Below, piece by piece: positions 15,840-25,691 of a stretch of 64,000 nucleotides of DNA. The notes beneath the pieces are model-generated. The model was not told the origin of the DNA. It made no database searches and saw nothing but the letters and a program-made list of their open reading frames with translations. Origin of the DNA: Parvibaculum sp. (lineage in GTDB: Bacteria > Pseudomonadota > Alphaproteobacteria > Parvibaculales > Parvibaculaceae); contig NZ_JAUSBV010000005.1 of assembly GCF_030651915.1 (NCBI RefSeq), positions 558,001 to 622,000 on the forward strand. Reading direction: 5' to 3'. The position numbers were made by a program, and so were the translations under genes. How positions within the stretch are numbered: position 1 is the first letter of the stretch; every line of letters begins with the position of its first letter.

Positions 15840-17699
15840 TCAGGCAACGACAATGTCGTTGCCCGGCGGATCAGCATAGAGTTTTTCGACCAGCGCGGCG
15901 CGGCGGCCGAGCGCCACGGCCTGATTGATATAACCCTTGTCGGTGAGTTCGCCGGCATCGACGCTTGGCGGCTCGGTCATCAGCAACGCGCGGACAACGC
16001 GCGTGCTCGATCCGGGGTTGCCCTTGTTGTGGGCGCGCAACCCTTCGGCCAGACGTTCCAGCACCGCCGGATGATGCACAATGTCCTCGACCGCCAGCGC
16101 CTGATCGCCGGCAATGTTGCGGCAGGCCGGAATGTTCGGGAAGCCGAGCAGACCGATATATTCGCGATCGAGGCCGGCAACCAGCGCATCGGCCAGCACG
16201 CCGTTCGAGGCCGCGACCGCGTCGACGCGCAGCTTGCCGGCGCTGACCCAGGTGCCGGTCGAGAGTTTGAAGTCCTCGGCCACACGGCCATCGAACACAA
16301 GCCCTTCCAGCGGATTGTCGGGATTGACGAAGCGGGCGCCGTCGCCGAGGCAATAGAAGCCTTCCGCGTCATAGGCTTCGGCCGTCTTTTCCGGGTTCTT
16401 GTAGTAGCCGGGCGTGATGCAGGCACCGCGCACGCGCACTTCCATTTTCTGGCCGACGGGCGCGAGCTTCAATTCAATGCCGGGAAGCGGCAGGCCAAGG
16501 AGGCCCATGCGCTCGGTCGGCCAGTGGACGTTGCAGATGGTGGGTGCGGTTTCGGTGGCGCCATAGCCCGACGAAAAGACGATACGCTCGCCGACGGTGC
16601 GTATCGCCACACGCTGGACGCGCTCATAGAGATCCTGGCTCAGCGCCGCGCCGCCATAGGCCAGCGAGCGAAGACGCGAGAAAAAGTTTTCCGCCAGGGC
16701 CGCGTCGCGTTCCAGTTCGTCGGCCAGCATGGTGTAGGCGGCCGGCACATTGGAATAGGCGGTCGGCGCGATTTCGCGCAGATTGGCCACGGTTTCGGCA
16801 AAGCCGCCGGGAACCGGACGGCCGCCGTCGATATAGAGCGTGCCGCCGGCGACCAGCAGGTTGTTGAGGATCGCGTTGCCGCCGAAGCAGTGGTTCCAGG
16901 GCAGCCAGTTCAGCAGCACCGGCGGCTCTTCGCCGTCCTGATCGACGGTGACGCTTTTCGGCATCACCGAATTGACGCACATCATCTGCTGCGTCGTGAT
17001 GACGGCCTTCGGCATGCCGGTGGAGCCGGAGGTGAAGAGATATTTGGCGACCATCTCACCCGACAGCCGCGCATAGCTTTCCTCGACGGCGGCGCCCGGC
17101 GCCGTGTCCGTGAGGTCGGCGAATGATGTGCCGCGCGAACCGTCGACCGTCACCAGTTCGACGGTTTCATTGAAATCGGGATTGGCGAGAGCGAGCGCCG
17201 CGAGACCGCGGGCGAAAGGCGCGCTCTCCTGCATGAAGATCAGCTTCGGCTGGATGAGATCGACGACGTAACGCAGCTTGTCGAAATCGGAGCTCATGGT
17301 GCTGTAGGAGGGCGAAACCGGGGCAACGGGAACGCCGGCCAGGATGGCGCCATAGGTCATCAGCGCGTGTTCGATCGAATTGCCGGAGAGGATCATCACC
17401 GGCGTCTGCTGCGTGAAACCGCGATCGAGCAGCGCCTGCGCGATGGCGTTGACCTTGCGGTTCGCATCCGCGTAGGTCAGCAGTTCCCAGCTGCCGAGGC
17501 CTTCATTGACGACACGCCGCTTGCCGAGCCAGACGCGGTCTGGCGCTTCGGCCGCCCATTTGCGGATCGGTTCGATCAGATTGGCAGGCGTGGGCCGCAG
17601 CGGATGCGGATTGCGCAGGACGATCGAGCCGTCGGCGCGGCGCTCGACCTCGACTTTCGGTTCGACATAGTTGGCGTCGCGAAAGGGCGGGAGATTCAT
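15840..17699 (-). CDS. Feruloyl-CoA-synthase-like AMP-forming ligase
   Basis: A 619-residue ANL-superfamily acyl/aryl-CoA ligase. Motifs include the P-loop TSGSTGMPKAV, the A5 motif YGATE, and the C-terminal hinge region FDGRVAEDFKLSTGTWVS. This last motif (EDFKLSTGTWV) is characteristic of the feruloyl-CoA synthase group rather than long-chain fatty acyl-CoA synthetases. The reaction would be acid + ATP + CoA to acyl-CoA, but the real substrate is not shown; no feruloyl-CoA hydratase/lyase is next to it. I chose the ATG at 17699 over a TTG two codons upstream. It lies 23 bases after the acuI-like gene in one minus-strand group. Confidence 0.8.
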   Translation of the reverse strand: MNLPPFRDANYVEPKVEVERRADGSIVLRNPHPLRPTPANLIEPIRKWAAEAPDRVWLGKRRVVNEGLGSWELLTYADANRKVNAIAQALLDRGFTQQTPVMILSGNSIEHALMTYGAILAGVPVAPVSPSYSTMSSDFDKLRYVVDLIQPKLIFMQESAPFARGLAALALANPDFNETVELVTVDGSRGTSFADLTDTAPGAAVEESYARLSGEMVAKYLFTSGSTGMPKAVITTQQMMCVNSVMPKSVTVDQDGEEPPVLLNWLPWNHCFGGNAILNNLLVAGGTLYIDGGRPVPGGFAETVANLREIAPTAYSNVPAAYTMLADELERDAALAENFFSRLRSLAYGGAALSQDLYERVQRVAIRTVGERIVFSSGYGATETAPTICNVHWPTERMGLLGLPLPGIELKLAPVGQKMEVRVRGACITPGYYKNPEKTAEAYDAEGFYCLGDGARFVNPDNPLEGLVFDGRVAEDFKLSTGTWVSAGKLRVDAVAASNGVLADALVAGLDREYIGLLGFPNIPACRNIAGDQALAVEDIVHHPAVLERLAEGLRAHNKGNPGSSTRVVRALLMTEPPSVDAGELTDKGYINQAVALGRRAALVEKLYADPPGNDIVVA

Positions 17700-17722
17700 G
17701 TCCAAGGCTCTCGCGCTCCCGC

Positions 17723-18715
<993 letters not shown>

Positions 18716-18977
18716 GTGGAGATATCCTTCCCTGAGAACCTGGCAGCTTCTTGCGGGCCGGTTTTGCCGATTTCCAGCCTCTTGCGGCGACAAACGAACC
18801 CAAATCGGAGGCCGGGTCAAGCCGCCGCCACGGCGCTGGCACTCACCTGGCATCGCGAGTGACAAGCATATGATTTTATTGAACGAATCGGTTTGTAGGG
18901 GATTTGTCAATATCGACGGGTGGAAAATTGCCGCCTAGGATTCTGATGTGATTTGCGTCGTTATCCGGAGGTGTCGC

Positions 18978-19250
18978 GTGAGACAGGTTTCCGAATTCAA
19001 GAAGTTGCTCGACGGCTACCGGCTGGTGACAGCCGAAATTCTCTACCGGATGCCCGACCATCCGAAGCTGCTGCAGAGCTATATCTGGCAGGATCTGGAC
19101 ATGGCGCCGAAATATCCGGTGCTCGGAAAGTTCCTCGATTTCTGGAACCGCGAGCTCGACGGGCCGATCCATTCAGTCACGGTCGGGACAAGGCGGGTGA
19201 TCCATCCGAGCGAGTTCATCCGGGCGGATTTCGTGGCGACGATTCACTGA
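18978..19250 (+). CDS. Usg-like family protein
   Basis: A 90-residue protein matching the Usg family (named from a gene near trp genes in Caulobacter; function unknown). Conserved features are LLDGYRLVTAEILYRMPDHP, LLQSYIWQDLDMAPKYP, and FLDFWNRELDGPIHSV. The start is GTG at 18978 with CCGGAGGT five bases before it; an upstream ATG would add a Cys/Arg-rich leader. No trp gene is nearby. Confidence 0.88.
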   Translation: MRQVSEFKKLLDGYRLVTAEILYRMPDHPKLLQSYIWQDLDMAPKYPVLGKFLDFWNRELDGPIHSVTVGTRRVIHPSEFIRADFVATIH

Positions 19251-19317
19251 GGCTTCGGGCCCGGGTCCACCTAGGATCAATTCACATTGCAATTTATATT
19301 CTGAAGGAATGGCTAGG

Positions 19318-21012
19318 TTAAACACCCAGTCGAGATTCCAACTCTTCAGTCAGCGCAACTATCGGACCAGAACGATGGGCGTTGATCGCCATTCCCGGAT
19401 TTGCCGCCACCAGCTTCGAAATCTTTTGTTTAACTGAAGATGCCGTTGCGTCGTCCCATCTTCTGCCTTGTTTCTTAAACGCCAACTCCATCCGAGCAGA
19501 CCACTTACCTTTACCTTTAAAACTAGCCCCCTCCAGAGAGGGTCCAAAATCCGTCTTGATCATCTCAGCGTAAAAGTCGACATCGAAAAGATCCTCAAGC
19601 TCGCTCTCCGGCTTACCGAGAGCTGTTGCAAAAATGATATCCGCTACACTTAATATTCCCGACTTAATTGCAACATCAGCTCCCCGTCGCCCCGCTGCAT
19701 CATCATCCATAAACGCGAGCACATTGCACAGTGCGCTCACATGTAATGATGCGAAATAGGACAGATTAGTACCTCCCCCCAAGTGCTCGACAACCAAAGC
19801 ACCCGACGCCAAAGCACCCCGACATTTTTGTGATTTACTTCTCAAGATAGCAGTAAGCGACACTTTGTCATCCGATCCCTCCACAAGCAAAACCAGCTCT
19901 GCATTTCTCAAATTATCGGAGGCTCGCACGCCAAGAATCTCGCGCAACTGCTCTACGGAGGTTGCGGTCTGCGCCTGATTGTCGGCAACAATAATGTTGC
20001 GACTAATATCCGTTCTATCCACAAATAGCGGATTGTGGGTGGTGATAATCACTTGATGAAGCCTTGCAAGGTCGGAAACTACATCTCGAATTTCGTGCAT
20101 CGCTCCGGGGTGCAAATGCGATTCCGGTTCCTCAATAGCGATTATCAAGTTTCTGCCACTCGAACTTCCATCCGATGCATGTCGCATCAATGCCAATGCC
20201 GCGAGACTTTGCACACCATCACCCTTTTGCTCCAAAGGCGTGGCCAAGCCATCATCGACGATAATTTCACAACCTCGGCGAAAGGATCGATTTCCAAAAT
20301 CGCTCGGTATCTCAACAGATACTGACGTGACGTTCGGAAGAAATTTGACCAACGTGTCTTTGATACTGTCGGAAAGATCTTGCAAAACGGGCTGATGCAG
20401 AGCTTCGACCACAGCCATTGCTTGTTTGTAGTCGTCCCTCTCCTGCAATGCGGCCAGTTCGCGTGCTACGAGAGTTTCAACTATATTTTTTGCACTGCTT
20501 GCGGTTCTAATTGCTGGAATATGCTCAAAGTTCAATCGATTTGATACGAAGAGAGCGATTGTATCTGACTTTGCAGTTAACGCTTTTCCACCTTTCCCCT
20601 TCTTTCTCACCTTGATATCGAATTTATTGTTGCTATCGAGATAAACCGTAAGCGGAAGTGTCTCGTTTAGGTTGCTCCTAACCTCCCTTTTAAAGTCCAC
20701 AATTTCTTCTGGCGACAAATTGAATTCCAGAGTGATTTCAGTTTTCCCGCTTGGGGAACGCTGCTGTAGATCGACCGGAAAATCTCTTTCCCAATCATAC
20801 GACGCGAGATTTGATCTAAGAGTTCTTGACCTACTCACCCGGGACACATAGCGAAAGTCTGACAAAATACGCATTCCGGCGGCGAGAGCATTCAGCAAAT
20901 TAGACTTGCCCTCGTTGTTGGGGCCCACTATTACCGCCTTTTGACCCAAGCTAATTTTGCGAGCATTTTTGATGCTGCGATACGACTTAACCGTAAATGA
21001 AACGAGCCTCAT
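19318..21012 (-). CDS. OLD-family ATPase/TOPRIM nuclease
   Basis: A 564-residue OLD (overcoming lysogenization defect)-type protein: an N-terminal ABC-like ATPase (residues 1-350) and a C-terminal TOPRIM domain (about 380-480). Walker A is GPNNEGKS at 30-37; Walker B with the switch is IAIEEPESHLHPGAM, followed by QVIITTHNPLFVDR. TOPRIM acidic residues lie in LLVEGSDDKVSL and LAFMDDDAAGRRG. OLD nucleases cut DNA using metal ions and often act in phage defence. It is much more AT-rich than its neighbours and stands alone, so it resembles a one-gene defence island. No GajB-like helicase or other partner adjoins, so Gabija is not indicated. Confidence 0.88.
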   Translation of the reverse strand: MRLVSFTVKSYRSIKNARKISLGQKAVIVGPNNEGKSNLLNALAAGMRILSDFRYVSRVSRSRTLRSNLASYDWERDFPVDLQQRSPSGKTEITLEFNLSPEEIVDFKREVRSNLNETLPLTVYLDSNNKFDIKVRKKGKGGKALTAKSDTIALFVSNRLNFEHIPAIRTASSAKNIVETLVARELAALQERDDYKQAMAVVEALHQPVLQDLSDSIKDTLVKFLPNVTSVSVEIPSDFGNRSFRRGCEIIVDDGLATPLEQKGDGVQSLAALALMRHASDGSSSGRNLIIAIEEPESHLHPGAMHEIRDVVSDLARLHQVIITTHNPLFVDRTDISRNIIVADNQAQTATSVEQLREILGVRASDNLRNAELVLLVEGSDDKVSLTAILRSKSQKCRGALASGALVVEHLGGGTNLSYFASLHVSALCNVLAFMDDDAAGRRGADVAIKSGILSVADIIFATALGKPESELEDLFDVDFYAEMIKTDFGPSLEGASFKGKGKWSARMELAFKKQGRRWDDATASSVKQKISKLVAANPGMAINAHRSGPIVALTEELESRLGV

Positions 21013-21141
21013 ACCGCACCCCCAATAGCGTCACACCATGCTTGCCACTCTTACACTTTATTGTGGATCATCAAGAAAAATCCGTCTGCTGATAGAAACA
21101 ACGAAGACGCTCTTAACAGTCATCCAATAAATACTACACCT

Positions 21142-22479
21142 TCAGTGATGCGGCAGGTTCTCGACGAAGAGGATCGGCTCGCCGGTGGCCGCGCCCTGCA
21201 GCTCATCGTCCCACATGACGCGGCGGCCGCGCACGACGGTGCCGATGGGCCAGCCTTTCACCTTCATGCCGTTATAAGGCGTCCAGCCGCATTTCGAGGC
21301 GATCCACTTGTCCTCGATGGTACGCGTCGCGCGCATGTCGACCACGGTGATGTCGGCGTCGTAGCCGACCGCAAGGCGGCCCTTGCGCGCCATGCCAAAA
21401 ATGCGTTGCGGGCCGGCGGATGTCAGGTCGACGAAACGCTGCAGGCTCAGGCGGCCTTCATTGACGTGATTGAGCATAATGGGCACCAGCGTCTGCACGC
21501 CGGGCATGCCGGAAGGCGATTTCGGATAGGTCAGTTCCTTTTCCTCGATGGTATGCGGGGCGTGGTCGGAGCCCAGCACGTCGACGACGCCCGAGGCGAT
21601 GCCCGCCCATAATCCGTCGCGATGTTCGTGGCCGCGGATCGGCGGGTTCATCTGCGCCAGCGTGCCAAGCGCCTCGTAGCATTCGGGGGCGGCAAGCGTC
21701 AGATGCTGCGGCGTCACCTCGACGGTGGCGATGTCCTTGGCGGCCGCAAGGATCGGGATTTCGTCGGCGGTCGAGACATGCAGCACATGGATGCGCTTGC
21801 CGGCGTCACGCGCGAGGCGCAGCAGGCGCGTCGTGCAGAGAACGGCGGCCTCGGCGTCGCGCCAGACATGATGCGTGTCGACATGGCCGAGCAGCGCCAG
21901 CTCGCGGCGCTCGCGCAGGCGGAACTCGTCTTCGGAATGAACGGCGGCGCGGCGGCGGATCGCCTTCAGCACGCGCAACACGTCCTCGTCCTTCTCGACC
22001 AGCAGGTTGCCGGTGGAGGAGCCCATGAAAATCTTGATGCCGCAGCAGCCCGGCTCGCGCTCGATGTCGGCCAGGATGTCGACATTCTCGGTCGTGGCGC
22101 CGCCGTAAAAGGCGAAATCGCAATACATGCGGTGGCGGGCGCGGGCGACCTTGTCGGCGAGTGCATCCGGGCTCGTCGTCGGCGGTTTCGTGTTCGGCAT
22201 TTCGAAGACGGCGGTGACGCCGCCCAGCGCCGCGGCCCGGCCGCCCGATTCGAGGTCTTCCTTGTGTTCGTTGCCGGGCTCGCGCAGATGAACCTGGCTG
22301 TCGACGACACCGGGCAGCAGGTGCAGGCCCCGCACATCGACCGTTTCGGCGGCAATGGCGCGGGAGAGGTCGCCAATGGCGGCGATGCGGCCATCCTTGA
22401 TGGCCAGATCGGCCGTGCCCATGCCATCCTGATTGACGACGGTGCCGCCGCGGAAAACGAGATCGTAGGTCTGGCTCAC
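21142..22479 (-). CDS. pyrC: Dihydroorotase (class I PyrC-like)
   Basis: A 445-residue amidohydrolase that interconverts carbamoyl-aspartate and dihydroorotate in pyrimidine synthesis. The bridging carbamylated lysine is K149 in GCCGIKIFMGSSTG, followed by AAVHSEDE, HVLHVSTADE and the catalytic Asp in LGSDHAPHT. The N-terminal metal motif reads D60-S-Q62-V-H64-L-R-E-P-G, so the usual first His of D-x-H-x-H is Gln; this variant occurs in some alphaproteobacterial DHOases. Start is GTG at 22479 with AGGAG upstream. It is monocistronic here; no pyrB is adjacent. Confidence 0.85.
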   Translation of the reverse strand: MSQTYDLVFRGGTVVNQDGMGTADLAIKDGRIAAIGDLSRAIAAETVDVRGLHLLPGVVDSQVHLREPGNEHKEDLESGGRAAALGGVTAVFEMPNTKPPTTSPDALADKVARARHRMYCDFAFYGGATTENVDILADIEREPGCCGIKIFMGSSTGNLLVEKDEDVLRVLKAIRRRAAVHSEDEFRLRERRELALLGHVDTHHVWRDAEAAVLCTTRLLRLARDAGKRIHVLHVSTADEIPILAAAKDIATVEVTPQHLTLAAPECYEALGTLAQMNPPIRGHEHRDGLWAGIASGVVDVLGSDHAPHTIEEKELTYPKSPSGMPGVQTLVPIMLNHVNEGRLSLQRFVDLTSAGPQRIFGMARKGRLAVGYDADITVVDMRATRTIEDKWIASKCGWTPYNGMKVKGWPIGTVVRGRRVMWDDELQGAATGEPILFVENLPHH

Positions 22480-22640
22480 AGCGGGCTCCTCTCAGGTCTG
22501 GGAGCGGCAATGCCGCCACGTGCGGCCGTTCGCGTCTCCTGCGGGTTATAAGTGGCGGGGTGACCGAAGCCAAGCCGGGCGCTTGCGGGCGCGGGCCGGC
22601 GGGCCTACATCTTGGGCACCATGAAACGGGGCAAGACGCC

Positions 22641-23516
22641 ATGAATGCGGTGAAGGCCTGTGCGCTGCCAGAACGCGGGGTGCTGAGGGTCCGGGGACCC
22701 GAGGCGCGGAGCTTCCTGCAGGGGCTCATCACCAACAATGTCGATCTCGCCCGCGGGAGCCAAGCCGTCTATGCGGCGCTGCTGACGCCGCAGGGCAAGT
22801 TCCTGTTCGATTTCTTCCTCTCGGCCGATCCCGACGACAGCGAGGCGTTGTGGCTCGATTGCGACGGCACGCGCGCCGCCGATCTCGTCAAGCGCCTCGG
22901 CATGTACAAGCTCCGCGCGAAGGTCGAGATCGAGGATCTGAGCCCGACGCATGGCGTCGCCGTCTATTGGCGCAACGACGGTGCGCCGGTGGCGGCGGAG
23001 GGCGCGCGTCTTGCCGACCCGCGTCTTGCCGCAATGGGCGCCCGCGCCATACTGCCCGAAGCCGCGCTTGCGGCGCTCGATGGCAAGGCGGAAGACTGGC
23101 ATCGTCACCGGATCGGCCTCGGCGTCGGCGATGCCGCCGAAGATTTCGAACCCGACCGTACCTTTCCGCTGGAGGTCAATCTCGATGCCCTTCAGGGCAT
23201 CGACTTCCACAAGGGCTGCTTTGTGGGACAGGAAGTGACGTCGCGCACCAAGCGGCGCGGCAGCGTGCGCAAACGGCTTCTGCCCTGCAATGTCGAGGGC
23301 GACCTGCCGGCATCCGGCACGCCGGTGAAGGCGATCATGCGCGAAGTCGGCACAGTACTTTCCGGCGACGCCGAGACGGCGCGCGTGCTGGCGCTGCTCC
23401 GGCTCGACCTCATAAGAGACGCGACGCTCGAAGCGGGTCCGTCGGGCCTTGTGCCCGATATCCCGGACTGGCTGCGGGCCGAGGTCGAAACGGAAGGAGA
23501 AGGTAATGGCGAATAA
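22641..23516 (+). CDS. ygfZ: YgfZ/GcvT-domain iron-sulfur cluster assembly protein
   Basis: A 291-residue folate-binding YgfZ family protein, which assists repair or assembly of certain Fe-S enzymes. The signature K191-G-C193-F-V-G-Q-E is present, and the N-terminal GVLRVRGPEARSFLQGLITN with LTPQGKFLFDFFL is typical of the family. The ATG at 22641 begins with MNAVKACALPER; the frame is open further up without conserved sequence. Its last 11 bases overlap the start of tag, so the two are translationally coupled. Confidence 0.92.
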   Translation: MNAVKACALPERGVLRVRGPEARSFLQGLITNNVDLARGSQAVYAALLTPQGKFLFDFFLSADPDDSEALWLDCDGTRAADLVKRLGMYKLRAKVEIEDLSPTHGVAVYWRNDGAPVAAEGARLADPRLAAMGARAILPEAALAALDGKAEDWHRHRIGLGVGDAAEDFEPDRTFPLEVNLDALQGIDFHKGCFVGQEVTSRTKRRGSVRKRLLPCNVEGDLPASGTPVKAIMREVGTVLSGDAETARVLALLRLDLIRDATLEAGPSGLVPDIPDWLRAEVETEGEGNGE

Positions 23517-24102
23517 GGCGGAGCGCTGCCCGTGGCCCGGCGAAGATCCGTTTTATGTCGCCTATCACGACGAAGAATGGGGCGTGCCCGAATATGACGA
23601 CCGGGCGCTCTTTGAAAAGCTGGTGCTGGACGGGTTTCAGGCCGGGCTCTCCTGGATCACGATCCTCAGGAAGCGGGAGAGCTTTCGCGAGGCCTTTGAC
23701 GGCTTCGCACCCGAACGCATCGTCCGCTACAAACCTGCGAAGATCGAGAAACTTCTCCAGAACCCCGGCATCATCCGCCATCGCGGCAAGATCGAAGCGA
23801 CGATCGGTAATGCGCGCGCCTGGCTCGACATCATGGAGGAGGATGGCGGTTTCTCGGGCTTCCTGTGGGAGATCGCCGGCGGCGTGCCGAAACAGAACAA
23901 ATGGAAGCGCATCGGCGATGTGCCGGCCGAAACGCCGATGAGCATCGCCATGTCGAAGGCGCTGAAGGCACGCGGCTTCAAATTCTGCGGACCGACGATC
24001 GTCTATGCCTTCGCGCAAGCGGTGGGCATGGTCAACGATCATCTCGTCGGCTGCCCGCGCCACGCCGATTGTTCCGCATTGGCGCACGCTCGAAAGCCGT
24101 AA
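23506..24102 (+). CDS. tag: DNA-3-methyladenine glycosylase I
   Basis: A 198-residue Tag glycosylase that removes 3-methyladenine from alkylated DNA. The zinc-site residues are in ERCPWP (C8), YHDEEWG (H21) and the C-terminal NDHLVGCPRH. The core FEKLVLDGFQAGLSWITILRKRE and the FKFCGPTIVYAFAQA segment are diagnostic. ATG at 23506 follows GGAGAAGGTA inside the end of ygfZ. Co-transcription with ygfZ is likely. Confidence 0.95.
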   Translation: MANKAERCPWPGEDPFYVAYHDEEWGVPEYDDRALFEKLVLDGFQAGLSWITILRKRESFREAFDGFAPERIVRYKPAKIEKLLQNPGIIRHRGKIEATIGNARAWLDIMEEDGGFSGFLWEIAGGVPKQNKWKRIGDVPAETPMSIAMSKALKARGFKFCGPTIVYAFAQAVGMVNDHLVGCPRHADCSALAHARKP

Positions 24103-24226
24103 TCGATCGTTGCGACGGGCGTTTTTTAGTTTCGACGCCAACATTCTTCCGCCACAATGTCGGCACATGCGGGCCACGTTGCACGAATAGGTTTTCCGCC
24201 TTCTCGATCAGCGGAGGGAACTCAAC

Positions 24227-24850
24227 ATGTTCAAACGCCCCAAAGGGGTCTCGGAGTCCGATCAGCCGGCGGCGCCCGGCGATCAAAGACACGCGGCGCC
24301 ATCGCCGAACGCAGGTAGCGAAACAACAGATGACGGCGGCGGCGAAGCCGGAACCCGCGTCTTCACCCCGTCCTATCAAGCGAGGAAACCGACCGTGCGC
24401 ACGCTCAACACACATGCCGGGCAGCAGCCCACGACACCAGCCGTCCCGGTCGCCAATCTGCATGTCGGCCGCGGTCTCAAGCTCGAGGGCAAGATTCAGT
24501 CCTGCGACTCGCTCGTTATCGAGGGCGATGTGCAGGCAACCATCGAGAGTGGAACGCTGACGATCACCGAAACCGGCGAAGTGCGCGGCGACGCGACGGT
24601 GGACGAAGCCGAAGTCAATGGCCGGTTCGACGGCTCGCTGGTGGTGCGCAAGTGCCTGACCATCAACGCGACCGGGCGCGTGACCGGCACGGTTCGCTAT
24701 GGCGAACTCCGCATCGAGCAAGGCGGGCAGATCAGCGGCGAGATTCAGGCCGAAGACGCCAAGCCGGCGTCGCGACCGGCGGTCAAGGCGCCGGAGAGTA
24801 TCGAGACCCGGGACCTGACCGGCAGCGAACGCGCCGCTTCGATCCGCTGA
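24227..24850 (+). CDS. Bactofilin-family cytoskeletal protein
   Basis: A 207-residue bactofilin. A disordered N-terminus (1-85) leads into a beta-helix domain, about residues 86-175, made of short hydrophobic repeats: LKLEGKIQSCDSLVIEGDVQ, GTLTITETGEVRGDATV, LTINATGRVTGTVRYGELRI. Bactofilins polymerise without nucleotide and localise cell-wall or stalk machinery. The Pro/Ala-rich ends are normal. GGAGGGAACTCAAC precedes the ATG. No M23 peptidase partner, often linked to bactofilin, is adjacent. Confidence 0.92.
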   Translation: MFKRPKGVSESDQPAAPGDQRHAAPSPNAGSETTDDGGGEAGTRVFTPSYQARKPTVRTLNTHAGQQPTTPAVPVANLHVGRGLKLEGKIQSCDSLVIEGDVQATIESGTLTITETGEVRGDATVDEAEVNGRFDGSLVVRKCLTINATGRVTGTVRYGELRIEQGGQISGEIQAEDAKPASRPAVKAPESIETRDLTGSERAASIR

Positions 24851-24856
24851 AGCCGG

Positions 24857-25510
24857 TCAGGGCACCAGCCACTCCATGGCCGCCACATCCGCCGGCCAAC
24901 GGATGCGTGCGCGGCGATGGCCGCTGCGACTGAGCACCACCATGTCGGCCTCATCGAAACCGAAACGCAGCAATGCAAAATTGGCGCGCCCTTCTTCCAG
25001 CTTGTCGACCGAAGGGATGAGGCCCTCGACTTCGGCGGGCAGGCCGGAGGTCGGTGCCGGACTGATTGAGCCCGGCGCCGTGACGGCCAGATAGGCACGG
25101 CGGCTTGGCAGGCCCGCCGCCGCCCATGCATCTTCGGCGGCGGCGCCGGTGAGCGGCACGGCCTGCCCCGCCAGCCGCAGCTGCACATCGCGCCGCGGGT
25201 CGTAGAAAAGCATCGACGCACGGGGCTCGCGTTCCAGCTCCGCCACCTTGGCCGAACGGGCATCGGTGAAGAGCTCGAGAATGCGGCCCGGCCGGTCGAA
25301 ATTACGCAGAATCACTGTTCTGACCGCCGGCGCGCCAGAGGCCGAAACGGTCGCCAGCACCGGTTTACGCAGGGGCGAGCTTGCATCCCCCGCCCCTTCC
25401 GCCAAAAGGACAAAGGCCAGCGCAGCCATGTCCTCAAGGGTCAGCCGCCGCAGCGCCTCGCCCTCAAAGGGTGCCGGCACGGCGCGCCCGGACATCGTCT
25501 CGTTAGCCAT
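24857..25510 (-). CDS. Pyridoxamine-5'-phosphate-oxidase-like flavoprotein
   Basis: A 217-residue PPOX-class split-barrel protein. FMN-binding features resemble PdxH: PVLATVSASGAPAVRTVILR, LELFTDARSAKVAEL and ASMLFYDPRRDVQLRLAG. The C-terminal PdxH-specific RLSP...W motif is not evident; the end reads RARIRWPADVAAMEWLVP. It is therefore better called PPOX-family than PdxH itself. ATG at 25510 is preferred over a TTG four codons upstream. Convergent with bactofilin, six bases between stops. Confidence 0.8.
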   Translation of the reverse strand: MANETMSGRAVPAPFEGEALRRLTLEDMAALAFVLLAEGAGDASSPLRKPVLATVSASGAPAVRTVILRNFDRPGRILELFTDARSAKVAELEREPRASMLFYDPRRDVQLRLAGQAVPLTGAAAEDAWAAAGLPSRRAYLAVTAPGSISPAPTSGLPAEVEGLIPSVDKLEEGRANFALLRFGFDEADMVVLSRSGHRRARIRWPADVAAMEWLVP

Positions 25511-25691
25511 ATCCCGTTCCAATCAATCTATTCGGCCGCACAGCAGTGGAAACGTCCGCTGGCCTGCTCTAATTTAGCCCGGCGGTTGGGGGAGAGCCGC
25601 ATGCTTCTTCGGGGATATCGCCCCCGGGAGGCACACGACAAGGAATATCCGGACTTACCGGCAAAGCAGATCAAGAAGAATCGGGTGGACA

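Noticed and set aside
18867-18900. ACGAATCGGTTTG region as a TetR-type site before acuI
   Set aside because: Symmetry is too poor to support an operator.
19318-21012. Gabija defence system
   Set aside because: The OLD gene has no UvrD-like GajB neighbour on either side.
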